Shown: positions 56,691 to 64,000 of the stretch, piece by piece
Layout of the letters: every line of letters begins with the position of its first letter
How positions within the stretch are numbered: the first letter of the stretch is position 1
Assembly (NCBI RefSeq): GCF_940670765.1
Contig: NZ_CALNVW010000002.1
Location: 248,001-312,000, forward strand
DNA from: Streptomyces sp. A 4/2
GTDB taxonomy: Bacteria > Actinomycetota > Actinomycetes > Streptomycetales > Streptomycetaceae
Length of the DNA stretch: 64,000 nucleotides
Reading direction: 5' to 3'
Program-made: the position numbers and the translations under genes
The notes under the pieces: model-generated
Seen by the model: the letters and a program-made list of their open reading frames with translations, nothing else
Told to the model about the DNA's origin: nothing
Databases searched by the model: none

Positions 56691-56775
56691 AGCGCGGCCC
56701 GTTCATCTCCTGGGCTTTGAAGGCCTCATGTCCCTGTGCGGCTGCCTCCCGTCGGCAGGCTGGTGAGGGCGTGCC

Positions 56776-59700
56776 CTACGCCGTCGGCCGCGCCATGACG
56801 ATGCGGGTGATCTCCACCCGCGACTTGGCCCCGAGTTTGCGGTACGCGCGGGTGAGCGCCGCCTCCACGGTCTTCACGCTGAGGACGAGTCCGGCGGCGA
56901 CCTCCCGGTTGGTGGCGCCCTGGGCGACGCGGGCGACCACGCTGCGCTCGGTCGACGTGAGCCGTTCCGTCCAGGCGCCCTCGGGGAGGAGGACCGCGCC
57001 GTTCTCCGCCCGGTCGCGCTCGGCGCGGGCCAGTGAGACCCACGCCCTGGCGTCCGCCCTGGTGAAGATCCGCAGGGCTTCCGCGAAGGCGGCGTGCGCT
57101 GCCGCGTCGTCTCCGGTACGGCGCAGGACCCGGCCCAGCGCCAGCCGGGTGCGGGCCTCCTCCAGGGGGTAGCGGGCGGCTCGGAGGCGTGCCGCCGCGT
57201 CCTCGAATCCGGCGGCGGCCAGGGCGAGTTCGCCGCGCGCCTCGTTGACGGCCGCGGCCGACCTGTCGAGCGTGGCGACGACCCCGGGCCGCCCGAGCCG
57301 CACGGCCTGGGCGCGGGCCCGGGTGATGACCGCCGTCGCCTCGTCCGTCGCACCACTGCGCGCCAGGGCTTCCGCGAGGTCGGCGTGCCAGCGCCGGGTC
57401 GCCGGGTCCTGCTGCCCCTGCGCCGTCTCCATCTCCCCCGTACGCCGGAGCAGTTCGGCCGCTCGGGCACTCTCGCCGCCGAACAGCAGGATCCGGCCCT
57501 CGGCGTGCAGGGCCCGGGGGAGGAAGAGCCGGTCGTCGTCGTCCTCGCTGTGCTGCCGGGCGGTCTCGGCCGCGGCGAGCGCCCGGCCGAGGGTTCCGCC
57601 CGCCGTCTCCGCGAGCGACACCGCATACCAGGCGGGCCCCTGGCTCAGCCCGGCCTGTTCGGCGATGCGCAGGCTCTGGCGGGCTACGGTCAGCGCCTGG
57701 CGGCAGCGACCGCGTTCGATCTCGACCTGGGCGAGGCCGATCAGGCACTGGCTCAGGCTCTCCGCCGAACCGCGCTGCCGCAGCGTGTACACCAGGGTGC
57801 GGAGTTCGGTTCTGGCCTCGTCCAACCGGTCGTGCACCAGGTGGAACCGGTGCTTGAGGTAGATCGGCCCGTTGTGGTGGGCCATGGCGTGCACGTCGTG
57901 GGGTGCGGTGAGCGCGGTGGCGAGGGTGGTCTCCGCCTCGGGCAGTCCCAGGAAGAGTTCGAGGGCCGCCTGCTGGGTCAGCGCGAGGAGTTCGGTCCGC
58001 CGGTCCCCCGCCTGTCCGGCGAGCCCGGCGGCGCGGACCGCGTAACCGTGCGCGCGGGCCGCCGAACCTCCGACCATCCACTCGCGCCAGCTCATCCGGT
58101 AGTGCAGCTGGGCCAGCAGCGCGGGGTCCCGGCCCGCGTCGTGCACCGCCGCGGGGAAGACGTCCGCGATCTCGGCCATCGCCTGACCGCAGGAGTCGAC
58201 GACCACGTTCCAGGCGCGTACCCGGTCGGCGGGCCGGTCGGCGTCGCCCAGCACCTCGTAGGCGAGCTGCCGGGCGAAGTCGAAGTCCCCTGCCTCCAGC
58301 CCGTCCTCCGCGGCGGTGAGCCGCCGGTCGGTGTCGACGTGCGTCTCGTCGGTCGGGGTGCACCGCGCGGCCAGGCGGCCGAGCCGCGCCGCGGTTCCCG
58401 GCGCGCCCCGACGGCGCGCGGCGGTGGCGGCGTCGACGAGCCGGGCCGCCACCGCGGAGTCCGGGCCCGCCGTGAGCCGGCCGAGGTGGTGGGCGCGTTC
58501 GACCGGGTCGTCGGTCGCTTCGGCGAGGGCCCGGTGGGCGTCCGCCCGGAGTCCGTACGGGGTCTCCGCCTGCAGCACCATCGGTGTCAGCGGGTCCGGG
58601 AAGCTGATGAGGCCGTGGTCCGACGCCTGGAGGAGGCCGTGCCGTACGCAGGTGTCGATGTCGGCCGGGGCCTGCCGGCCGCCCGCGCGCATCAGCAGCT
58701 CCACGGTGGGGCGGGCGGCGGCGCTCGCGGTGACCAGCGTCTGCCGGGCGCTCGGCGGCAGGGCGGCGATCCGGTCGAGGACCGGTCGGCGCAGGGAGTC
58801 GGGGACGGGGAGCGGTTCGGTGGAGTCGGGCAGCGCTCCCCCGGCGAGCCTGACCCGCTCGGTGAGGGCGGAGCTGAGTTCCAGTACCGTACGGGGATTT
58901 CCGCCGCCGGCCTGGTGCAGGCGGGTGAGGAGCGGCTTCGGCCAGGGCGGTTCGTCGTGCCCGTCGAGCAGTTCGGCGACCTCGCGGGCGGTCATGGGCG
59001 GCATCGGCACCCTGCGCACCGGCTGCGGGCACCACTCCTGCGGGGCGTCGGCCTCGTACCGCTCCGCTGCGTCGTGTGCCGCGTACGCCTGGTACCCCTC
59101 GTACGACGGGGGTCCCGTCCGGGGTCCCGTACGCAGCGCGACCAGTACGGCCGGTCCGGGGCCGCCGCGTCCGGCGCCTGCTGCACATCCCGTACGTCCT
59201 GCATGTCCTGCACGTCCGGCGAGGAAGCCCAGGGTCTGCGCGGTAGGGGTATCGAGCCACTGTGCGTCGTCGACGGCCAGCAGGAGCGGGCGCTCGCCGC
59301 CCAGCAGCGTGAGGAGCTTGCGGACGGCGATGCGCAGGACGAGTGCGTCACGTCCGCTGGTCGGATCGATCCCTTCGGGCGGTGTGCGCCGTAACAGGGC
59401 CCCTTCGAGCACGGCCCTTTCGTGACTGCCGAGTTCGGCGAGTGTGCTGTCCGGGACACCGGCCAGCAGATCGATGAGGCCGAGGTAGGGGCTGTCCCGT
59501 TCGGACGGGGACGGCGAGCAGCTCAGTACCTGGTACCCGCAGGCGCTCAGCTCCGCCGAGAGCCGGGACACCACCGTCGTCCTGCCGATGCCCGCGGGCC
59601 CGGTGAGGAGAACGCCACCGCCACCGGCGAGGTGGGACCGGACGGCGTCGCAGAGGGCGTCCCGCCCGACGGCGGGACGGCGGCGGGGGGCGGTGCGGGG

Positions 59701-59781
59701 GGCGGTGCGGGGGCCCGCCGGGGCGCTGGGCCATGTGGTGGGTGATGCGGTGGGCGATGCGGTGGTCGGCTCGGTCGTCAC
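56776..59781 (-). CDS. LAL-family LuxR transcriptional regulator, TTA-containing
   Basis: 1001 residues with the STAND/LAL plan: N-terminal P-loop ATPase (GPAGIGRT, 61-68; PLLLAVDDAQWLD, 165-177), long TPR-like helical middle, and a C-terminal LuxR helix-turn-helix (LTSTERSVVARVAQGATNRE, LVLSVKTVEAALTRAYRKLG, about 936-995). The Walker A lysine is replaced by Arg, so ATP hydrolysis may be impaired. Codon 130 is TTA (59392-59394), which makes translation depend on the bldA tRNA. The GTG at 59781 has GGAGGGG upstream. LAL proteins often activate nearby secondary-metabolite or sugar-use genes; the target is unknown. Confidence 0.9.
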   Translation of the reverse strand: MTTEPTTASPTASPTTWPSAPAGPRTAPRTAPRRRPAVGRDALCDAVRSHLAGGGGVLLTGPAGIGRTTVVSRLSAELSACGYQVLSCSPSPSERDSPYLGLIDLLAGVPDSTLAELGSHERAVLEGALLRRTPPEGIDPTSGRDALVLRIAVRKLLTLLGGERPLLLAVDDAQWLDTPTAQTLGFLAGRAGHAGRTGCAAGAGRGGPGPAVLVALRTGPRTGPPSYEGYQAYAAHDAAERYEADAPQEWCPQPVRRVPMPPMTAREVAELLDGHDEPPWPKPLLTRLHQAGGGNPRTVLELSSALTERVRLAGGALPDSTEPLPVPDSLRRPVLDRIAALPPSARQTLVTASAAARPTVELLMRAGGRQAPADIDTCVRHGLLQASDHGLISFPDPLTPMVLQAETPYGLRADAHRALAEATDDPVERAHHLGRLTAGPDSAVAARLVDAATAARRRGAPGTAARLGRLAARCTPTDETHVDTDRRLTAAEDGLEAGDFDFARQLAYEVLGDADRPADRVRAWNVVVDSCGQAMAEIADVFPAAVHDAGRDPALLAQLHYRMSWREWMVGGSAARAHGYAVRAAGLAGQAGDRRTELLALTQQAALELFLGLPEAETTLATALTAPHDVHAMAHHNGPIYLKHRFHLVHDRLDEARTELRTLVYTLRQRGSAESLSQCLIGLAQVEIERGRCRQALTVARQSLRIAEQAGLSQGPAWYAVSLAETAGGTLGRALAAAETARQHSEDDDDRLFLPRALHAEGRILLFGGESARAAELLRRTGEMETAQGQQDPATRRWHADLAEALARSGATDEATAVITRARAQAVRLGRPGVVATLDRSAAAVNEARGELALAAAGFEDAAARLRAARYPLEEARTRLALGRVLRRTGDDAAAHAAFAEALRIFTRADARAWVSLARAERDRAENGAVLLPEGAWTERLTSTERSVVARVAQGATNREVAAGLVLSVKTVEAALTRAYRKLGAKSRVEITRIVMARPTA

Positions 59782-59990
59782 AAGCCCCTCCGGACACAGC
59801 CTCGTTCACACGTCGACGCGGATCCTGAAGGCGTTCCCGATGGCCGACCGCCTGTCGACCGCCGCCTGCCATCCGTAACGCCGCGCTGAATCTAGGACCG
59901 CTCCGGACACAGGTCAATACCTTTGAAAATATTGGGAGTTGGGACCAGATATGCGTACCGGGCCGGTGGCGGGGAGGCCACCGGCCCGGC

Positions 59991-60046
59991 ATCCGGTCAT
60001 CCGGCGCCCGGTCACCCGGCATCCGGCATCCGGCATCCGGCATCCG
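59991..60046. repeat. CATCCGG short tandem repeats downstream of the metalloprotease
   Basis: About seven imperfect copies of a 7-9 bp unit (CATCCGG, CATCCGGC) lie between the protease stop and the LAL gene. They could form secondary structure; a related repeat flanks the other side of the protease. Confidence 0.75.
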
Positions 60047-60056
60047 GATATCTGCG

Positions 60057-62255
60057 TCAGCAGGCTCCCTGATCGCTCCAGACGGCCCAGGACCCCGGAG
60101 CGCCCGGTTCGGCGCCCGTCGAGTACCACTGCGAGGACCAGGTGTGGCCGTTGTACGAGACCTGGTCGCCAGGCGTGTAGCCGGTGGTCGCGTTCCAGGC
60201 GGGCAGGTTGCCGCAGCCGCCCGGCGGGGTGCCGCCGCCGCTGACGGTCCAGGTGAAGGCGGCCGAGCCGGTGGCGTTGTCGGTGTTCTTCGCCGTGACG
60301 GTCACGGACGCGGTGCCCGCGGTGGTCGGCGTACCGGTGATGCGGCCGGTGGTGGCGTCGATCGACAGCCCCGCGGGCAGGCCGGTCGCGCTGTAGGTGA
60401 GGGTCTCACCGCCGGGGTCGCTCGCCTGGATCTGCAGGGAGGCGGCGGTGCCCACGGTCCCGGTCTGGTTGCCCGGGTTGGTCACCGAGGGCGCGCCCGG
60501 CTGGCTGTTGCAGGTGCCGGGGACCGGGTCGGCGCCGGTGACGCTGACCGCGGCCCAGGCAGCGGCGATGGTGTTGTACTCGGTGCAGTGGGCGCCGTAG
60601 AGGTCGGCCGCCGCCTTCAGCGAGTCGATGCGGGCCTGGTGGTAGTTCTCGGCGCTGTTGGCGTAGGAGGCCAGCGCCTTGTACCAGATCTTGCCCGCCT
60701 TGTCGTTGCCGATGCCGGTGACCGTGGAGTTGTTGCAGGTCGGGCTGTTGCCGTAACCGTGATTGCCACTGCCGACGGCGGCGAGGAAGAACCAGTGGTT
60801 GAGCGGACCCATCGAATAGTGCGGGTCGAGGCTGCCGTTGCTGCTGTTCCAGCAGTCGGGCGACGAGCCGTCGAGCGAGGGCTGGTTCATCCAGCGCAGG
60901 GGCTGGTTGTCGCCGTTGATGTTGATGAGTTCACCCATGGTGTAATCGGGCGTGTCCACCGGGTTGTTGGCGTAGAACTCGACCAGGGTGCCGAAGATGT
61001 CGCTGGTGCCCTCGTTCATGCCGCCGGTCTCGCCGGTCTCGTCCCAGCCGGTGAGCGCGCCGCTCACGCCGTGGCTCATCTCGTGCCCTGCGACGTCGAG
61101 TTCGACCAGCGGGCGGGCGTTGCCCTGGCCGTCGCCGTACGTCATCTGGGTGCCGTCCCAGAAGGCGTTCACGTACGCGTTGCCGTAGTGGGTCTGCGAG
61201 GGGACGCCCCGGCCGTCACCGAAGATCCCGTTGCGGCCCTGGACGTTCTTGTAGTAGTCGAACGTCTTCGCCGCCCCGTAGTGGGCGTCGGTACCGGCGG
61301 AGGCAGGATCGCTGTTGGACCCGTTGCCGAAACTGCCGCTCGCACTGGTGAAGATGGAGCCGGTGCCGCCGGTCGCGTGGTTGAGGTTGGTCGTGTAGCC
61401 GTTGCCGTGCGACGGGTCCTGCATCGCGTAGCCGCTGCCGGACTGCGTGAGGTCGAGGGAGACCCGGCCGCTGTAGATCGACTGTCCGGTGCCCGCGACG
61501 GCGGGCCCGGCGGCGACCTTCGGAGCGGCGGTGGCCCTGGGGACGGCGGTGGCCGAGCGAACGGAGGCCGCCTCCCCCGGCGCCGCGAAGGTGTCCACCT
61601 CGTCACTGCTCCGTACGACCTTGCCGGACCGGGCGTCCACCAGGACGTGCAGCCGGCTCGGTGTCTGGTCCGGGCGGACGCCGCTGACGACGGTCTCCCA
61701 GACCAGGGTGGCGGCGCTGCCCTTCATCTGTACGGCGAGGTGCGGTGCGGAGACCGACGCGATACGGCCGTGGAAGGCGGCCTTCGACAGCTCGGCGGCG
61801 CGGGGTGCGGCCAGCCGGGGCGTGGTGGACACCGCGCCGGACGTCTGCGATCCGGCTGTCAGCGACTCGTACGTCCCGTCCTTCTTCAGGTGCACGATGA
61901 CGTCGCCGCCGTAGGCCGGGAGCCCCTTGTACGTCCGGTCGAAACGGACGGCGGCGGAACCGTCGTGGTCGACCATCAGGTTCCGGACGGTGAAGACGTC
62001 CCCACCGGCCTTGTGCGCGGCCCCCGCGTGGGCCGTCAGCGCCTTCTTCGCGTCGTCCACGACACGGCTGCGAACGGCGGGCGACGGGTCGGCGGTGTAC
62101 GGCGCCGCGGCGAAGGCCTTGGGCCCGGCCGACGACGGATGCGGGTGGGACACCGGGGCGGCCGTCGCGGCCGTCGCCGCGGGGAGGGCGATGGCGGAGG
62201 CGGACAGACAGGCCAGAGCGGCCGTCAGGAGTCTCGTGGTTCTTCGTATGTACAT
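60057..62255 (-). CDS. Secreted M4 (thermolysin-type) metalloprotease with Ig-like and CBM5/12 domains
   Basis: 732 residues from the ATG at 62255 (MYIRRTTRLLTAALACL), with AGGAA upstream. Order: signal peptide (about 1-33), FTP/PepSY propeptide (VDHDGSAAVRFDRTYKGLPA), M4 catalytic domain with zinc ligands in VAGHEMSHG (about 390-394) and GGMNEGTSD (Glu about 414), and His near DPHYSMGPLNHWFF. An Ig/cadherin-like He_PIG domain (GLPAGLSIDATTGRITGTPT) follows, then a C-terminal chitin-binding module (LPAWNATTGYTPGDQVSYN). It likely degrades protein on chitinous or fungal material. It is monocistronic and divergent from the serine hydrolase. Confidence 0.94.
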   Translation of the reverse strand: MYIRRTTRLLTAALACLSASAIALPAATAATAAPVSHPHPSSAGPKAFAAAPYTADPSPAVRSRVVDDAKKALTAHAGAAHKAGGDVFTVRNLMVDHDGSAAVRFDRTYKGLPAYGGDVIVHLKKDGTYESLTAGSQTSGAVSTTPRLAAPRAAELSKAAFHGRIASVSAPHLAVQMKGSAATLVWETVVSGVRPDQTPSRLHVLVDARSGKVVRSSDEVDTFAAPGEAASVRSATAVPRATAAPKVAAGPAVAGTGQSIYSGRVSLDLTQSGSGYAMQDPSHGNGYTTNLNHATGGTGSIFTSASGSFGNGSNSDPASAGTDAHYGAAKTFDYYKNVQGRNGIFGDGRGVPSQTHYGNAYVNAFWDGTQMTYGDGQGNARPLVELDVAGHEMSHGVSGALTGWDETGETGGMNEGTSDIFGTLVEFYANNPVDTPDYTMGELININGDNQPLRWMNQPSLDGSSPDCWNSSNGSLDPHYSMGPLNHWFFLAAVGSGNHGYGNSPTCNNSTVTGIGNDKAGKIWYKALASYANSAENYHQARIDSLKAAADLYGAHCTEYNTIAAAWAAVSVTGADPVPGTCNSQPGAPSVTNPGNQTGTVGTAASLQIQASDPGGETLTYSATGLPAGLSIDATTGRITGTPTTAGTASVTVTAKNTDNATGSAAFTWTVSGGGTPPGGCGNLPAWNATTGYTPGDQVSYNGHTWSSQWYSTGAEPGAPGSWAVWSDQGAC

Positions 62256-62639
62256 GGACCTGGGGTTCCTTTCACCTGGTGCAGGGGGCGCCGCTGAATC
62301 GCGGGGCGGTGAGGGAGGAGCGGGCACGTGCGGTCGTGCGGTCGACGCCGCTCGTGGGTGGAGCGGCGTCGACGCAGAGCATGGGGAACGGACGGGCACG
62401 GCCGGCAGGCACTGGGCGAATGGAGAGGGGTTTCCCTATCCCGGCAACCCGGCATCCCCGTATCCCGGCAACCTCGCATCCCGGCACCCTGGGTGTCCGG
62501 GCAACCTCATGTCCCGGCATCCCGGCAACCCTCGCTCCGACGGGCCGCACCGGGGGCTAGCCCTACCTGGAGCTGGGCGGTAGCAGGATCGTCCCGGGTA
62601 GCCGTATCCGGACATGCTTGGGCCCGGCGCATACCGCTG
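62256..62639. other. Divergent intergenic region upstream of the protease and the serine hydrolase
   Basis: 384 bases with no gene supported. It holds the two outward promoters and the CCCGGCA-type repeat cluster. I see no clear promoter hexamers. Confidence 0.5.
62437..62533. repeat. Imperfect CATCCCGGCAACC repeats
   Basis: Roughly six to seven degenerate copies of a 13-15 bp unit built on TATCCCGGCAACC/CATCCCGGCA. The unit resembles the CATCCGG array on the other side of the protease gene. Confidence 0.75.
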
Positions 62640-63836
62640 ATGTCCCAACGATTCCACCGGAGTTCATTCGTGCATGAGCAGACATGGCAGAAGTCCCGTT
62701 CTCCCAAGGGGCGGGGCGGTCGGCTCGGAGCTGTGTCAGCCGCGGTGGCGGTGGCCGTCGGCGCCATGACGATGGCCGCCCTGGCGCCACCCGCGGCGGT
62801 TGCCGCCGCCCGGCCGGACAGCGTCCAGGTGGGCCTGAACGCGCTGGTGCACTCTGATGACCTGCCGGCCGCGCTGGCCAGTGTCAAGGACCGCGACGGC
62901 CGAACCCGTACCTACACCGCAGGGGTCGGCGACCTGGCCACCGGCGCGAAGGTGCCCAGGGACGGTCAGGTGCGGATCGGCAGCAACACCAAGACGTTCA
63001 CCTCGGTGGTCGTGCTCCAACTGGTCGGTGAAGGGAAGATCCGCCTCGACGCCCCGGTCGACACCTATCTGCCCGGCCTCGTACGCGGGGAGGGGATCGA
63101 CGGACGCCACATCACCGTCCGTCAGCTCCTGCAGCAGACCAGCGGACTTCCCAACTACTCCAACTACCTCGGGGAGGAGGTCCGTTACTTCGAACCCCGC
63201 GAGCTCCTCGACATCGCCCTCCAGCACAAGGCCGACTTCGCCCCCGGGGCGAAATGGGAGTACAGCAACACGAACTACGTGCTGGTCGGCCTGATCATCC
63301 AGAAGGTCACCGGCCACCCCCTCGCCGATAAGATGGACCAGCGCGTCATCAAGCGCATCGGGCTGCGCCACACCTACTTCCCGGCCCCCGGTGACGCGAC
63401 CATCCGAGAGCCCCATCCCAAGGGCTACTACCAGGATTCAGCAGGCGCGCCACTGCTCGACGGCACCGAAATGGACCCCTCCTGGGCCTGGGCGGCCGGC
63501 CAGCTGATCTCCACCAACTCCGACCTCAACCGGTTCTTCACCGCGCTCCTGGCCGGCCGCCTCCTCCCGGCGGCCCAGCTCGCCCAGATGCGTACCACCG
63601 TCCCCGCCGGATACCCCTTTGCCTCCGGCGCCCGCTACGGGCTGGGGCTCGTGAGCACGCCACTGTCATGCGGCGGTGTCTACTGGGGCCACGGCGGTAG
63701 CACCACTGGATACGAGACCCGGGGCGGCGTCACCGGCGACGGCCGCGCCGCCAACGTCGCGGTGACCATCCAACCGACCGACGAGACAGTCATGAAGCGG
63801 GTCGAGAGCGTCGTGGACACGGCCCTGTGCCGCTGA
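62640..63836 (+). CDS. Secreted beta-lactamase-fold serine hydrolase (class C-like / DD-peptidase)
   Basis: 398 residues from the ATG at 62640; no strong ribosome-binding site is visible, so the start is tentative. A long N-region with Arg/Lys and a hydrophobic stretch (about 30-57, ending AVAAA) forms a signal peptide. The serine beta-lactamase superfamily motifs are present: SNTK (115-118, S-x-x-K), YSN (208-210) and HGG near residue 345. This group includes D-alanyl-D-alanine carboxypeptidases, esterases and class C lactamases; the true substrate cannot be read from motifs. Confidence 0.88.
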   Translation: MSQRFHRSSFVHEQTWQKSRSPKGRGGRLGAVSAAVAVAVGAMTMAALAPPAAVAAARPDSVQVGLNALVHSDDLPAALASVKDRDGRTRTYTAGVGDLATGAKVPRDGQVRIGSNTKTFTSVVVLQLVGEGKIRLDAPVDTYLPGLVRGEGIDGRHITVRQLLQQTSGLPNYSNYLGEEVRYFEPRELLDIALQHKADFAPGAKWEYSNTNYVLVGLIIQKVTGHPLADKMDQRVIKRIGLRHTYFPAPGDATIREPHPKGYYQDSAGAPLLDGTEMDPSWAWAAGQLISTNSDLNRFFTALLAGRLLPAAQLAQMRTTVPAGYPFASGARYGLGLVSTPLSCGGVYWGHGGSTTGYETRGGVTGDGRAANVAVTIQPTDETVMKRVESVVDTALCR

Positions 63837-63884
63837 ACCGCACAACTGGTCGCCGCAGGAAAGTGAGAGGCCACCACCGTCTTT

Positions 63885-63906
63885 GCCCGGCCCTCCTGCG
63901 CCGGGC
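63885..63906. terminator. Hairpin between the serine hydrolase and the second vapC
   Basis: GCCCGGC-N8-GCCGGGC, a 7-bp stem in the gap between two convergent genes. There is no T-run; it could serve both directions. Confidence 0.5.
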
Positions 63907-63929
63907 CGCCTCGGGGCACAGCGCGTGGA

Positions 63930-64000
63930 TCAGACCGACATGACCTCTACGTCGTACTGCCGGATCCGGCGATCACGGGTGACCAGCACCATCCCTTCGG
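63930..64000 (-). CDS. Second VapC-type PIN toxin, 3' end only
   Basis: The last 22 codons before the TGA at 63930 read ...LVTRDRRIRQYDVEVMSV, matching the C-terminus of the VapC at 40.2 kb (LVTRNHWIPQYDVQVMLT) at both protein and DNA level. The rest, and any antitoxin, lie beyond the window. Confidence 0.75.
   Translation of the reverse strand, partial: EGMVLVTRDRRIRQYDVEVMSV

Overview
The window is high-GC actinobacterial DNA and almost certainly Streptomyces. The evidence is strong third-position GC bias (most genes have a long open shadow frame on the other strand), many GTG starts, two rare in-frame TTA leucine codons, and a left arm whose gene order matches what I recall of the S. coelicolor region SCO5351-SCO5365. 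No database was searched; all names come from motifs and context.

1-17.2 kb is conserved core, transcribed leftwards. Reading in the direction of transcription, it starts with a CheY-like response regulator, an ArgS-like protein without a catalytic domain, and lysA. Next come the threonine genes (hom, thrC, thrB), rho, an LCP cell-wall ligase and rpmE. The last group is prfA, prmC, a Sua5/YwlC enzyme, a LMW-phosphatase-like protein, a second glyA-type gene and a WecA/Rfe transferase cut by the window edge. A tRNA-Arg(CCG) at 17.13 kb closes this block.

17.2-26.3 kb holds one 8.5-kb type I polyketide synthase: AMP-ligase, carrier, KS, AT, DH, KR, ACP, TE. It has a TTA codon, three in-frame tandem repeats and a small, well-translated upstream peptide. 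A broken carbohydrate-binding-module gene lies just beyond it.

26.5-56.7 kb is a defence island. Two leftward genes come first: a putative phosphorothioate-binding (SBD) HNH endonuclease and a Mokosh type II-like helicase-PLD fusion. A complete type 2 BREX (Pgl) system follows: pglW, pglX, pglY, pglZ, brxD, brxHI. It is interrupted twice. Between pglX and pglY lies a regulatory and toxin cassette (VapC, its antitoxin, an RsbW-type ATPase, a WhiJ-like XRE/DUF5753 regulator and a DUF397 protein). Between pglZ and brxD lies an antiparallel two-gene unit encoding a DUF262 protein and a CBS-HEPN-like protein; this unit is the best candidate here for an undescribed nested defence module. The target-recognition part of pglX is conspicuously AT-rich, which suggests module exchange.

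56.7-64 kb carries a TTA-containing LAL-type LuxR regulator, a secreted M4 metalloprotease with a chitin-binding tail, a secreted beta-lactamase-fold serine hydrolase, and the 3' end of a second VapC gene.
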